A DNA stretch of 64,000 nt from Alteromonas sp. KUL49 (GTDB lineage Bacteria > Pseudomonadota > Gammaproteobacteria > Enterobacterales > Alteromonadaceae), in contig NZ_BJKL01000002.1 in NCBI RefSeq assembly GCF_006538345.1, positions 496,001-560,000 of the forward strand, read 5' to 3'. Position numbers and translations under genes: made by a program. This document shows positions 50,338 through 59,956 of this stretch, piece by piece. Position 1 is the stretch's first letter, and every line of letters begins with the position of its first letter. Below the pieces are notes generated by a model. The model had not been told where the DNA came from and did not search any database. It saw only the letters and a program-made list of their open reading frames with translations.

Positions 50338-50724
50338 TTATCCAACCATAGGTTGGGGCTGGATAAATCCGTAGCTTGTCAAAATGTCACTTAACAGGTG
50401 AGTTTTTAGTGGTTTTGGAATGAAGCCTAACGCTCCCAAACTCATGACCTTTGATTGCATTGCGGGCTGTATATCACCCGAAACTACCACTACAAAAGCC
50501 TTTATCCCTCGAAGCTTTATCTCTTCAAGAACGGCAACTCCATCCATAATCGGCATGGTCAAATCGAGAATGAGTAGATCTACGTGATTATGAGCCAGCA
50601 CCTCTAGCGCATCAACGCCATTAGTTGCCTCGAAAATGGTGTGTGCGAATCCCGAAGGCAAATGGCGTTTTGCCATTCTTCTCGCCATTGTTGAGTCGTC
50701 ACAAACAAGTACAGAGTAGCTCAT
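50338..50724 (-). CDS. Orphan CheY-like single-domain response regulator
   Basis: This 128-residue receiver has the full acidic pocket: Asp9/Asp10 (LVCDDSTMARR), phospho-acceptor Asp54 (LLILDLTMP), a Ser/Thr switch residue (VVVVSGD) and Lys104 (FIPKPL). There is no output domain and no kinase gene nearby. The DDSTMARRM start resembles receivers in Vibrio and Shewanella that work with chemotaxis or CheC-like phosphatases, but the partner is unknown. The likely target is a protein surface. Confidence 0.85.
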   Translation of the reverse strand: MSYSVLVCDDSTMARRMAKRHLPSGFAHTIFEATNGVDALEVLAHNHVDLLILDLTMPIMDGVAVLEEIKLRGIKAFVVVVSGDIQPAMQSKVMSLGALGFIPKPLKTHLLSDILTSYGFIQPQPMVG

Positions 50725-50954
50725 AAAAATGCAGTGTTTTACGTGTTAATAATTGGTCACTATGCTTCTGATTATATTGCACTAAAGTATAAAGAAAAGC
50801 AGTTTTACAACTAATCTAGTTTACTGGGTGAGCATATACCCATGATTCATCTCAGTAATTGGTATAGTAAAGCCGATCATTTCATACTGTGCAAACTGCC
50901 ATTAGACGTCACTGGAATTAAGGTGCGTCAATCAAACAAATAGCTGGGGTAGAC

Positions 50955-52670
50955 ATGTCTGACGCAATGCTCGCTAAAAAAGTGGCTTATCACATCATTT
51001 CTCATTTTGATAAAAGCTACCGATGGTTCACCCGCATAACCCGTGGTGCGCAAGAGCGATTTGAACAGGGGCGGTGGCAAGAGACGCAAACGGCTTCGAA
51101 AGAACGCATCACCATCTATGAACGGAGTTTATCCGACGCTGTGGCCGAGATTTTTCACGACATACATCCACACCGCAGTAGCAATGAATTTTGGCAGCTC
51201 CTAAAAACCAAATTTGCTGTGCTTCTCGAAGGTCATCCACAATACGAGCTTGCTGAGACTTTTTATAACTCGGTGATAGGAAGGCTTTTCAAACACGAAA
51301 AAATCGATGACTCGCTCATGTTTGTGCTGCCTAGCCGCTGCTATTTGCCTGGGCAAGACAGACACAAAGTCGTGAATAGTTTCGACACCACAACCACGGT
51401 GGCACAAATGTATTCATCAATCTTCTCTATCTACCGATTCAATATTGAGTTTGAAGACAAAACACGAGATATGCATCACCTCGAAGTCGCACTTCGCAAG
51501 CGTCTCACTAAAGAGCAACTCGCCAGTGTTCATGCTGTAGAGATACTCAAACCCACATTTTATCGCGGTAAATCCGCATATTTAATTGGGCGAATCTGTA
51601 TGCCCAACGAAACCTTACCCTTTGTTATTTCGATACAGCGCAATGACCAACAACAACTTTTCGTCGATGCATTACTCACCGATAGAAAAGACTTAAGTGT
51701 TATTTTTGGTTTTGCCCGAAGTTATTTTATGGTCGACACCCAACACCCTGCCGAAGTCGCCGCATTTCTTCAGGAATTACTTCCCAATAAAAAACACTTT
51801 GAATTGTATATGGCGCTTGGGCACTTCAAACATGGAAAAACCGTATTTTATCGCAACTACCTACAGCATCTGGAAGGTTCAAACGATCAGTTTGAAGCTG
51901 CTCCAGGTATTCGTGGGCTCGTAATGATGGTGTTCCATCTGCCATCATATGGCGTAGTGTTTAAAATCATTAAAGACGAATTCGCCGAGAGCAAAAAGAT
52001 CACCAGAGAACACGTAAAAGATTGCTATCGTTTGGTAAAAATGTCCGATCGGGTTGGCCGAATGGCCGATACCCATGAATACATGAACTTTAGGTTCCCC
52101 ATTGAAAGAATGTCTCAGGCACTGATTGATGAACTGCAAGAGACTTGTGCATCCAGTGTAGAAATTACAGATTCAGAACTTATCATTTCTCATCTGTACA
52201 TCGAACGCAAAATGACACCACTTAATCTATATCTTCAACAAGAGACCGACGAAGACAAGATTCACAATGCGTTGAACGAGCTAGGACTGTGCATCAAGCA
52301 GATTGCCATGGCCAACATATTCCCCGGTGATATGTTGCACAAGAACTTTGGGATAACACGTCATGGTCGAGTTATTTTCTATGATTACGATGAAATATGC
52401 TTTATGCATGAACGGAACTTTAGATCGTTACCCAAATCAGATGACCCCTATGCCATCGACACGCTGTCAGTCGCACCAAACGACGTTTTCCCTGAGCAAT
52501 TTGAACACTTTATTGTGGGTAAAAGGAAGTTCAAAGAGATTTTAAAGTCGCTTCACGGCGACCTTATGACGCCCGAATACTGGCGCAAAGTACAAACCAT
52601 AACGGCTAAAGGAGAGATTCAACATTTCACTCCATACAACGAGAGTATGCGTTTCCCTCGAAGTAGTTAA
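50955..52670 (+). CDS. aceK: Isocitrate dehydrogenase kinase/phosphatase
   Basis: This 571-residue bifunctional enzyme (E. coli AceK 578) phosphorylates and dephosphorylates isocitrate dehydrogenase to direct flux into the glyoxylate shunt. The N-terminal regulatory part includes DKSYRWFTRITRGAQERFE. The nucleotide-binding segment is APGIRGLVMMVFHLPSYGVVFKIIKDEF (~residues 316-343). VKMSDRVGRMADTHEYMNFRFP and HKNFGITRHGRVIFYDYDEICFM (the kinase Asp region) follow. It is not next to aceBA here, as is common in Alteromonadales and Shewanella, and lies on its own 230 bases from the CheY-like gene. Confidence 0.96.
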   Translation: MSDAMLAKKVAYHIISHFDKSYRWFTRITRGAQERFEQGRWQETQTASKERITIYERSLSDAVAEIFHDIHPHRSSNEFWQLLKTKFAVLLEGHPQYELAETFYNSVIGRLFKHEKIDDSLMFVLPSRCYLPGQDRHKVVNSFDTTTTVAQMYSSIFSIYRFNIEFEDKTRDMHHLEVALRKRLTKEQLASVHAVEILKPTFYRGKSAYLIGRICMPNETLPFVISIQRNDQQQLFVDALLTDRKDLSVIFGFARSYFMVDTQHPAEVAAFLQELLPNKKHFELYMALGHFKHGKTVFYRNYLQHLEGSNDQFEAAPGIRGLVMMVFHLPSYGVVFKIIKDEFAESKKITREHVKDCYRLVKMSDRVGRMADTHEYMNFRFPIERMSQALIDELQETCASSVEITDSELIISHLYIERKMTPLNLYLQQETDEDKIHNALNELGLCIKQIAMANIFPGDMLHKNFGITRHGRVIFYDYDEICFMHERNFRSLPKSDDPYAIDTLSVAPNDVFPEQFEHFIVGKRKFKEILKSLHGDLMTPEYWRKVQTITAKGEIQHFTPYNESMRFPRSS

Positions 52671-52771
52671 TTAGCACATTGATTTATGCCGAAAAATTCA
52701 CAAAAGAAGTGATCGAAAACTAGGGGTTAATCAGTACAAAAGGTACCGCCTAGTAACTTGATTTTATTTCG

Positions 52772-53455
52772 ATGAATGTGCTCTTAATTGAAGATGATCC
52801 GAACGTAGCGGCTCATATCGTAAGTGAGCTGGGTAAAGAAGGCCATGCGTGTACACTTGCACAAAATGGCGAGGATGGAATTGAACAGGGGCTGTCCACC
52901 AATGCAGATGTCATTGTGTTAGACGTCATGCTACCTAAGGTGGATGGGCTATCGGTACTTGACACGCTCAGAAACAACCAAGTCTTTACTCCTGTTATAT
53001 TCCTCAGTGCTAAAAGCCAGGTAGAAGACAAAGTAATCGGTTTGCGCCGCGGTGCAAACGACTATTTAACCAAGCCGTTTGCCTTTGAGGAATTGCTAGC
53101 TCGAATTGAAGTTTTAGCGGGTAAAAGCAAAGTGAATGATAGAGGCACGTCCATGAGTGTGGGCGACGTCACCCTCGATCTAGTCAACCGCAAAGTACTT
53201 CACGGTGACGTGGAAATTGAATTACAATCCAAAGAATTTCAATTACTTGAATGTTTAATGCGCAACCGAGGTAAAGTGGTCACGCGTAGCATGTTGCTAG
53301 AACAAGTGTGGAATTACCACTTCGACCCGCAAACTAACGTTATTGACGTTCACATCAGCCGTCTAAGACAAAAAGTAGATAAAGCGTTCAACATCCCGCT
53401 AATCGAGACCGTAAGAGGTACTGGCTACAGAATCACCGAACCTGTTCCGTGCTAG
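52772..53455 (+). CDS. OmpR/PhoB-family response regulator
   Basis: This 227-residue response regulator has an N-terminal receiver with Asp8/Asp9 (LLIEDDPN), phospho-acceptor Asp51 (VIVLDVMLP) and Lys in NDYLTKPF. The C-terminal winged helix (~128-225) has LQSKEFQLLECLMRNRGKVVTRSMLLEQVW and HISRLRQKVD. It resembles the CusR/CopR/QseB-like group. The sensor kinase gene starts inside its 3' end (seven-base overlap), so the pair is translationally coupled. The signal is unknown. Confidence 0.93.
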   Translation: MNVLLIEDDPNVAAHIVSELGKEGHACTLAQNGEDGIEQGLSTNADVIVLDVMLPKVDGLSVLDTLRNNQVFTPVIFLSAKSQVEDKVIGLRRGANDYLTKPFAFEELLARIEVLAGKSKVNDRGTSMSVGDVTLDLVNRKVLHGDVEIELQSKEFQLLECLMRNRGKVVTRSMLLEQVWNYHFDPQTNVIDVHISRLRQKVDKAFNIPLIETVRGTGYRITEPVPC

Positions 53456-54804
53456 CCATTGGTCAATTTACGCAGAGCTCAAGCTTTCGTGTTGGGGCTC
53501 TGCTTACCTTCCTTGCCATTTCAGCAATGTTGCTTGTTTCTTATTTCTTAAAAACAGCATATACCACAAGCGTTCAAGAACACACTGCTCAAACCCTGAC
53601 AGCGCACTCTCAAGCGCTGACCATAATTATTCAACATGCACTCGCAACGGAAGATTTTACTTCACTGAATGACTATATCGATGCGCTAGACAATCAAACT
53701 TATATTGGCGTCACACTAAACAATCAATTCTGGGGCGGTAACATCAAACAGTGGCCCTCATTTTCACCGTCACAAAACCCCAGTGAAGCCGTGTTAGTAC
53801 CATATAATTTAACGCCAAATGACAATACAACAAGAACATTGTCAATGTTCAAAACCATCGACAACGCAGAATTCAGTGTATTCATAGGGAGAGATATTGC
53901 GCTATCAAATGCCAAAAAACGAACCTATGTGCTAAGCACTCTATTCTTACTTACCGCACTTTGCCTCATCAGTTTTGCTGTCGCAGTTTATGTGGTTAAT
54001 CGCATCAATCGCATGTCGGTCACCGCCTCACGCATTATGGATACCGGGAACCTTAGTGAGCGACTGGACATTGACAGTAAGTGGGACGATTTAAGTCGAT
54101 TGGCGGTAGTACTCAATAAGATGCTCGATGCCATTGAAATGTCTGTAGAGAACCTCAAAAGCGTGACTGACAATATTGCTCACGACTTAAGGACCCCCTT
54201 AACAAGGTTAAAAAACAGTCTAGAAAAAATAGAAGACGCCAAAACACGAGAAGAGACCACCAGCGAAGCTAACAAACTTTTGAGCATTTTTAACAGCTTA
54301 CTGAGAATCAGCCGAATTGAAACGTTAGAGCACAAGGCGGGATTTGAAGTGACGGCACTCAACCAAGTCATCGATGATGCGGTAGATTTATACCTTCCCC
54401 TAGCTCAACAAAAACAAATTGAACTGACATTAAAAGCATCGAAAATCGAGTTTCGGTGTGATCCCAACTTAGTATTCCAGTGCGTTGCCAATGTTCTCGA
54501 TAATGCCATTAAACACACCTCTACAGACGGTAAAATACAGGTGCAGGTCTCCGAGTTCAAAGGCAAGGTTGTCGTCTCGGTAAACGACAGTGGTAGTGGA
54601 GTGCCGATTGAAATGCTATCGAAAATCGAAGACCGTTTTTATCGTTCTGACAACAGCCGCACATCAAAAGGGAACGGCCTAGGTTTATCACTGGTGTCTG
54701 CAATCATTAGATTGCACAAAGGAAAACTCTGGTTTGTTCCTGACCCACTGAACGTGGGCCACGGGTTAGGCGTCGTATTAGTGTTTACGACTGACGCTGC
54801 ATAA
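53449..54804 (+). CDS. Sensor histidine kinase
   Basis: This 451-residue membrane kinase starts at GTG 53449 inside the regulator gene. It has two transmembrane helices (~residues 15-35 and 160-183) flanking a periplasmic sensor of about 125 residues without recognisable motifs. A HAMP domain (~183-235) follows. The H-box is NIAHDLRTPLTRL with His245. The HATPase domain has N-box NVLDNAIKH, VNDSGSGVP and G-box SKGNGLGLSLVSAI. It partners the preceding regulator. Its end overlaps the convergent DUF3833 gene by 20 bases. Confidence 0.93.
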   Translation: MLAIGQFTQSSSFRVGALLTFLAISAMLLVSYFLKTAYTTSVQEHTAQTLTAHSQALTIIIQHALATEDFTSLNDYIDALDNQTYIGVTLNNQFWGGNIKQWPSFSPSQNPSEAVLVPYNLTPNDNTTRTLSMFKTIDNAEFSVFIGRDIALSNAKKRTYVLSTLFLLTALCLISFAVAVYVVNRINRMSVTASRIMDTGNLSERLDIDSKWDDLSRLAVVLNKMLDAIEMSVENLKSVTDNIAHDLRTPLTRLKNSLEKIEDAKTREETTSEANKLLSIFNSLLRISRIETLEHKAGFEVTALNQVIDDAVDLYLPLAQQKQIELTLKASKIEFRCDPNLVFQCVANVLDNAIKHTSTDGKIQVQVSEFKGKVVVSVNDSGSGVPIEMLSKIEDRFYRSDNSRTSKGNGLGLSLVSAIIRLHKGKLWFVPDPLNVGHGLGVVLVFTTDAA

Positions 54805-55327
54805 AAATAGTCACCTCTGCCATAACGACACCAAATTTTTTGATGTACGAGCGGTTCATTATTGCAGTATCGTCAAATGCCCAAAACCAATCATCGAACT
54901 GGACCAAGTACGTAGTATCCCCAACAGGAAGGTCCATTGCATAACGGAAATTAAACGCGTTTCCATAAGACATTCCTATCGCTGTTGATGCAATATCACT
55001 GGCGCTTCCTTCAAAGGTGCCGTCGCTTTTCTGAGTGATTTCCCATACGCGAGTTTTCGGCCCTTCACCTAAGTCATATTCAAAAGTTTCGTCAAGAGTC
55101 AGCACTCCGTTGGCGTTGGAACCGCGAATATCCACAACAAAGCGCTGAACCACTTCGCCGGAACGATTTTGTACGATACCCCATGCCTTAACCTGTCCAT
55201 CGAAAAACTGATTTAAATTAAATGCAGGAGTTTGTTCTTTATAGTCGCTGCCAACAATGGCAATAGAACATCCGTTTAAAAACACAAGACCAAAAACAGC
55301 AGATGCTATTTTCAGAAAGTTCTTCAT
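54785..55327 (-). CDS. DUF3833 family lipoprotein
   Basis: This 180-residue lipoprotein (lipobox FLNGC, Cys20) matches the DUF3833 pattern: FFDGQVKAWGIVQNRSGEVVQRFVVDIRG, LDETFEYDLGEG, WEITQKSDGTFEGSASDI and the end DWFWAFDDTAIMNRSYIKKFGVVMAEVTIF. The family usually sits beside a chalcone-isomerase-like gene, as here (25 bases downstream of it on the same strand), often with fatty-acid cyclopropane or DUF1365 genes, which are absent in this window. Function is unknown. It probably lies on the periplasmic side of the outer membrane. Confidence 0.88.
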   Translation of the reverse strand: MKNFLKIASAVFGLVFLNGCSIAIVGSDYKEQTPAFNLNQFFDGQVKAWGIVQNRSGEVVQRFVVDIRGSNANGVLTLDETFEYDLGEGPKTRVWEITQKSDGTFEGSASDIASTAIGMSYGNAFNFRYAMDLPVGDTTYLVQFDDWFWAFDDTAIMNRSYIKKFGVVMAEVTIFMQRQS

Positions 55328-55352
55328 TGTAATTACCTCTATATATCCCGGG

Positions 55353-55898
55353 TCAGCCGGGTAACTTTAATAATGCGCGTCGAAAGTCAGGCGCAGATGT
55401 TCTTGGGTCAAGCCATATTCCAAAGAATCGTTCGGTGAACTCCGTATCTTCAACCCGTCCAATTTCTTCTTCATTGAGATAGAACACCGTGTACTTATCT
55501 TCGGTGGCTACCCCCAATATGACATCGCCTTTTTTGACGTCTGGAAAGATAGCAATCATCTGCTGCAACCAACCATCAAGCTGCGAATCTGTAACTCCGC
55601 CTTGCTGTGCGATTTCATCTGCAGAACGTTCGGCAATCTTTTCTCCGTCCAACGATCGTTGGTATGTCAATCGCAATGCATAAGGTTGCTCTGAACTGTA
55701 TTCTCCATTTGGTGCATATAGTTGCGCTTGGTAGACCTTCCAAAACAAGTAACGAAACATCTCTTCGCCAACAAGCGCTGCTTCAGGCACATACATGGTT
55801 ATTCTGGTGGGTAAGTTTTGTTGCGCATTTATCGATGCGCCGAAAACACTCAAAACCATAAAAGCTCCAATCACCAACTCCCGTCTAAAAGCACTCAT
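55353..55898 (-). CDS. Chalcone-isomerase-like periplasmic protein
   Basis: This 181-residue protein has a signal peptide (1-24, cleavage near INA|QQN). Its domain resembles the bacterial chalcone isomerase-like family: LVGEEMFRYLFWKVYQAQLYAPNGEY, YALRLTYQRSLDGEKIAERSADEI, KKGDVILGVATEDKYTVFYLNEEEIGRVED and FFGIWLDPRTSAPDFRRALL. Bacterial members lack a proven isomerase activity and may bind fatty acids. It is the first gene of a two-gene run with the DUF3833 lipoprotein, suggesting a joint lipid-related task (inference). Confidence 0.86.
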   Translation of the reverse strand: MSAFRRELVIGAFMVLSVFGASINAQQNLPTRITMYVPEAALVGEEMFRYLFWKVYQAQLYAPNGEYSSEQPYALRLTYQRSLDGEKIAERSADEIAQQGGVTDSQLDGWLQQMIAIFPDVKKGDVILGVATEDKYTVFYLNEEEIGRVEDTEFTERFFGIWLDPRTSAPDFRRALLKLPG

Positions 55899-55976
55899 TA
55901 GGTCGCCGTCATATGTTACTCGTTGTCATACACAGTTATACTGGGGTTATGGTAGCTATGATCAGTTTTAATTGTT

Positions 55977-56870
55977 TTGCGTTGCACTTCCTTAGAAAAA
56001 GAACTTTCTTTACCCTCTCCTTTGGTGTCATTCACTCCGGACTGGGAGGGCGCAGGACAAGTCGAGATGAAAATTAAGCGAGACGACCTCATTCACCCAG
56101 TCATTTCGGGTAACAAATGGCGCAAGCTATCCTCATTACTATCGTCGGTCCCGCAAGGTGCAAAAGGTATCGTGAGTTTTGGCGGAGGTTTCTCAAATCA
56201 TGTTCACGCACTGGCTTATTGTTGCAAGTCGCTTGACTTACCCTTTATCGCCATCATTCGTGGTAACTATCAACAAAATCTAACTCCCATGCTACGGGAT
56301 ATTTCAGCGTGGGGAGCACAAATCATTTATGTAGACCGAGTGACCTATCAACGCAGAAACGATGCGGACTATTTAAACGAGCTCTCTACTCAATACAAAG
56401 GCTATGCGATTATTCCCGAAGGTGGCAGCCACATTGATGCAATGCATGGGGTGGCAAAAATTGTTCAGGAGATTGAGTGGAATTTCGATGCCATTGTCAC
56501 TCCTGTAGCAAGTGGTGCAACGCTAGCTGGCATAGCTCAGTCAATCAATGCTGATCAACAAGCTATTGGAATCGCCGTGTTAAAAGGTGAAGAATACTTA
56601 GAATCGTTAGTTCAAAACTTTATGGTTCAACCTAACGATAACTGGCATATTGAACATGCGTTCCACCATGGTCGCTACGCAAAAATTACTCCTGAACTAC
56701 AGTCATTCTGCTCTGAGTTGCACAAAAAATACGGTATACCTACCGAGGGTGTTTATTCAGGAAAGCTCTTTTTCGCTCTCAAAGAAATGTTAGCAGCAGG
56801 AACGTTCTCTCAAGGTCAAAAAATTCTTGTATTACATACGGGGGGTATGCAGGGAGCACGCCAGTATTAG
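55977..56870 (+). CDS. ACC deaminase / D-cysteine desulfhydrase family PLP enzyme
   Basis: This ~297-residue fold-type II PLP enzyme has the PLP lysine in HPVISGNKWRKL (~residues 45-53) and the segments GIVSFGGGFSNHVHALAYCCKSLDL, IPEGGSHIDAMHGVAKIV and VTPVASGATLAGIAQS. Members deaminate 1-aminocyclopropane-1-carboxylate or desulfhydrate D-cysteine; the ACC signature residues cannot be judged here. A stop at 55959 closes the frame upstream, so the only conventional start is TTG 55977, with no good ribosome site. Either the start is weak or the 5' end is misread. It is divergent from the chalcone-isomerase-like gene. Confidence 0.85.
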   Translation: MRCTSLEKELSLPSPLVSFTPDWEGAGQVEMKIKRDDLIHPVISGNKWRKLSSLLSSVPQGAKGIVSFGGGFSNHVHALAYCCKSLDLPFIAIIRGNYQQNLTPMLRDISAWGAQIIYVDRVTYQRRNDADYLNELSTQYKGYAIIPEGGSHIDAMHGVAKIVQEIEWNFDAIVTPVASGATLAGIAQSINADQQAIGIAVLKGEEYLESLVQNFMVQPNDNWHIEHAFHHGRYAKITPELQSFCSELHKKYGIPTEGVYSGKLFFALKEMLAAGTFSQGQKILVLHTGGMQGARQY

Positions 56871-56988
56871 CGGAGGCAGGCGTTAACTCTTTAAAGGTTA
56901 ATGTAGATTAATTGAACTGATATTTAAGCTGAAGCGTAAGTTGAAAATGCAGTAGATTAGATATTCCAACTTTTTTGAGGGTTAGTCT

Positions 56989-57399
56989 GTGACCAATGGG
57001 CCTGTTACGCTTCCTACACCGTTGAATACATTAGTAGCTCGCTCACTGGTACTTTGCGAGTTGATGCTACCCATGAAGTCTCGCTTTTATCCATTTGCTG
57101 CTACTTACATCAAAGGAAAAGTCGAGTGTGTGTTTTCTGAGGACACTTGCGAAAGCAGGGAAAACGCAGCGTTGATTGAATCTTTGCATCATCACTTAAC
57201 CAGCTTGGCTAAAATTGTTGAAAACTACAACGTATTAGTTTTCCCAACCACAATCAAAACCTACAAAAACTCGGATATCGAAGTAATCGCCATCAATACA
57301 CATTCACCTGACAAAACCGTCTCTACGTTACTGTATCCCTACTTTAGATTAGGTGAGAAAGTCATTGTATCGCCGCCATTAGTATCCCCCTACGTTTAA
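56989..57399 (+). CDS. Unknown 136-residue protein
   Basis: This frame opens with GTG 56989. AGGG lies a few bases upstream (TTGAGGGTTAGTCT). The product has no signal peptide or membrane helix. It contains LVARSLVLCELMLPMKSRFYPFAATYIKGKVE and YNVLVFPTTIKTYKNSDIEVIAINTHSPD, with a mix of beta strands and helices and two cysteines near residues 47 and 54. I do not recognise it. It lies between the PLP enzyme and the carboxynorspermidine genes, on the same strand, with 118 and 168 bases on either side. The length and beta-strand regularity favour a real gene. Confidence 0.65.
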   Translation: MTNGPVTLPTPLNTLVARSLVLCELMLPMKSRFYPFAATYIKGKVECVFSEDTCESRENAALIESLHHHLTSLAKIVENYNVLVFPTTIKTYKNSDIEVIAINTHSPDKTVSTLLYPYFRLGEKVIVSPPLVSPYV

Positions 57400-57567
57400 C
57401 CTCGTGGGCTAACTATTCCCAAACTATCGCTAAAACACTCATTGGCTTGTTTTTCCAACAAAATAGGTTACATTTTTTCTAATATCCGTGCTCGCTAGAC
57501 TTGCCAATTTATTGTTGTCTGCTAGCATTCGGCGCAAAATTTCCAGCTTTAATTTAGGAATCTCTCT

Positions 57568-58770
57568 ATGTCTCGCGTTTTAATTATTGGTGCCGGTGGT
57601 GTAGCCACTGTAACGGTGAAAAAATGTGCTCGCTTACCCGAACATTTTGACGAAATTTACTTAGCTAGCCGCACTGTTTCAAAGTGTGAAGCACTCCAAA
57701 AAGAAGTGGGTGAAGATCGAGTTAAAGCTGTTTTTGCCCTAGATGCAGATAACGCAAAAGAAGTAGAAGCACTGATCAATAAAGTAAAGCCAGACCTCGT
57801 AGTCAATCTTGCTCTACCGTATCAAGACCTACCTATTATGGATGCGTGTTTAGCTACAGGTACTGACTATCTAGATACGGCAAACTACGAGCCAAAAGAT
57901 GAGGCAAAGTTTGAATACTCTTGGCAGTGGGCATACCAAGATAAATTCAAAGATTCAGGCATTATGGCGTTGTTGGGCAGCGGCTTTGATCCCGGTGTTA
58001 CCAATGTGTACACCGCATACGCAGCCAAGCACTATTTCGATGAAATCCACTATCTAGATATCGTTGACTGTAATGGTGGTGACCACGGTCAAGCATTTGC
58101 CACTAACTTTAATCCTGAGATCAATATTCGCGAGATTACCCAGCGCGGTCGTTTTTGGGAAAATGGCGAGTGGAAAGAAACCGATCCTCTGAGTGTGCGT
58201 GAAGATTTAGATTATCAAAACATTGGTGTGCGCGCGTCTTATCTCATGTTCCACGAAGAACTCGAATCTCTCGTTAAGCACTTTCCGTCACTAAAACGTG
58301 CGCGTTTTTGGATGACTTTCGGCGATGCTTATCTCAACCATCTTCGCGTACTTGAAGGTATTGGCATGACAAGTATCGAGCCTGTTGAATTCCAGGGTCA
58401 GCAAATTGTGCCTCTAGAATTTTTAAAAGCAGTATTGCCTAATCCAGGCTCACTCGCTGAAGGCTACACAGGCATGACCTGTATTGGTACTTACATCACA
58501 GGTATAAAAGACGGTAAAGAAAAAACCATCTTTATCTACAACAACTGTGAACATGCCAAGTGCAACGATGAAGTGGGTGCACAAGCGGTATCTTATACCA
58601 CAGGGGTACCAGCAATGATTGGTGCGGCGCTTATGCTCAATGGTACGTGGAAGCAAGCTGGTGTTTGGAATATGGAACAATTCGATCCAGATCCATTCAT
58701 GGATATGCTTAACGAACATGGCCTTCCGTGGCACGTTATTGAATGTGACCAAAGTCCATTCGCTAAATAA
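57568..58770 (+). CDS. Carboxynorspermidine/carboxyspermidine dehydrogenase (saccharopine dehydrogenase family)
   Basis: This 400-residue NAD(P)H-dependent enzyme begins with the Rossmann motif LIIGAGGVATVTVKKCA and DEIYLASRTVSKC. LLGSGFDPGVTNVYTAYAA and the C-terminal EGYTGMTCIGTYITGIKDGK are typical of the CANSDH family. It condenses aspartate semialdehyde with diaminopropane or putrescine to make carboxynorspermidine or carboxyspermidine, which the next gene decarboxylates. This alternative polyamine route is common in Vibrio and Alteromonas. It is 29 bases upstream of nspC, so the two form an operon. Confidence 0.94.
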   Translation: MSRVLIIGAGGVATVTVKKCARLPEHFDEIYLASRTVSKCEALQKEVGEDRVKAVFALDADNAKEVEALINKVKPDLVVNLALPYQDLPIMDACLATGTDYLDTANYEPKDEAKFEYSWQWAYQDKFKDSGIMALLGSGFDPGVTNVYTAYAAKHYFDEIHYLDIVDCNGGDHGQAFATNFNPEINIREITQRGRFWENGEWKETDPLSVREDLDYQNIGVRASYLMFHEELESLVKHFPSLKRARFWMTFGDAYLNHLRVLEGIGMTSIEPVEFQGQQIVPLEFLKAVLPNPGSLAEGYTGMTCIGTYITGIKDGKEKTIFIYNNCEHAKCNDEVGAQAVSYTTGVPAMIGAALMLNGTWKQAGVWNMEQFDPDPFMDMLNEHGLPWHVIECDQSPFAK

Positions 58771-58799
58771 GTCTCTTTTAGTACAGAACGGAGTTCCCT

Positions 58800-59930
58800 T
58801 TGACCGATTTAACTCAGCGCACTGATATCCCCTCTCCATGTTATGTTCTTGAAGAGGAAAAGTTGATTAGAAACCTTGAGCTCATGCAACGAGTTCAAGA
58901 CGCCTCTGGTGCGCGAATTATACTTGCACTTAAAGGGTTCTCCATGTGGTCATGCTTCGACATTATTAAGCAGTATTTACATGGCGCTACCGCCAGTTCA
59001 GTGTGGGAAGCTAAACTTGCCGCTGAGATGGGTAAGGAAGTACACGCATACTCTCCAGCGTACAAAAAGCAAGACATTGATGAATTGAGCAAACTAGTTA
59101 ACCATCTTTCGTTTAACAGTCTTTCTCAATGGCAAGCCTACAAAGATGCCATGTCTAATGTTTCTGTTGGTTTACGTATTAATCCAGAGCACCAAGAGGC
59201 AGAAACACCTTTATACGACCCGGCTGCGCCCGGCTCTCGATTGGGTATTCGCGCTTCGGAGCTAGAGAATATCGATCTATCGGGTATCGAAGGGTTTCAC
59301 TGTCATAATTTATGTGAGTGCGACTCTTATGCTACGGAACGGACCTTACTCGCAATTGAACAAAGGTTTGGCAAATGGTTAGGGCAATTAAAGTGGCTTA
59401 ATCTTGGCGGAGGTCATTTAATGACAAGTGAAGGTTATGACGTTGAGCATTTGGTAACCACACTCAACGCTTTTAAACAACGCCACCCACACTTAAATGT
59501 AATACTTGAACCAGGCTCAGCAGTGGCGTGGCAAACCGGCCCTTTGATTGCTGAAGTAGTGGACCTTGTTAACAACGAAGGGGACATTGCAATTTTGGAT
59601 ATTTCGGCAACTGCGCATATGCCAGATGTATTAGAGATGCCCTACCGCCCCCATATCCTTCATGGCTTCGAGGCTAGTGAAAAAGCACACACCTATAAAC
59701 TCGGAGGCAATTCTTGTTTGGCTGGTGATGTTATCGATATCTACTCGTTTGAGAAGCCACTCGGTGTTGGCGATCGTCTGCAATTTGAAGATATGATGCA
59801 CTACACCATGGTAAAAACCACTTTCTTCAATGGCGTTGAGCATCCAGCCATAGGTATCCTTAGAAAAGACGGGACCTTCGAGTTGGTCCGTTCATTCACC
59901 TACGAAGACTTTAAAGGGCGTTTATCGTAA
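58800..59930 (+). CDS. nspC: Carboxynorspermidine decarboxylase
   Basis: This 376-residue PLP decarboxylase of the alanine-racemase-like fold III begins TDLTQRTDIPSPCYVLEEEKL. The PLP lysine is Lys45 in ILALKGFSMWS. EGFHCHNLCECDSYATERTL, KWLNLGGGHLMT, EPGSAVAW and the C-terminal substrate Cys region GGNSCLAGDVIDIYSF are intact. It yields norspermidine or spermidine. The start is TTG 58800 with CGGAG eight bases upstream; it is part of the operon with the dehydrogenase gene. Products can modulate biofilm formation through NspS-type sensing in Vibrio, but no such gene is seen here. Confidence 0.95.
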   Translation: MTDLTQRTDIPSPCYVLEEEKLIRNLELMQRVQDASGARIILALKGFSMWSCFDIIKQYLHGATASSVWEAKLAAEMGKEVHAYSPAYKKQDIDELSKLVNHLSFNSLSQWQAYKDAMSNVSVGLRINPEHQEAETPLYDPAAPGSRLGIRASELENIDLSGIEGFHCHNLCECDSYATERTLLAIEQRFGKWLGQLKWLNLGGGHLMTSEGYDVEHLVTTLNAFKQRHPHLNVILEPGSAVAWQTGPLIAEVVDLVNNEGDIAILDISATAHMPDVLEMPYRPHILHGFEASEKAHTYKLGGNSCLAGDVIDIYSFEKPLGVGDRLQFEDMMHYTMVKTTFFNGVEHPAIGILRKDGTFELVRSFTYEDFKGRLS

Positions 59931-59956
59931 ATGCCCTCCTCTCACTCCTGAGGCGA

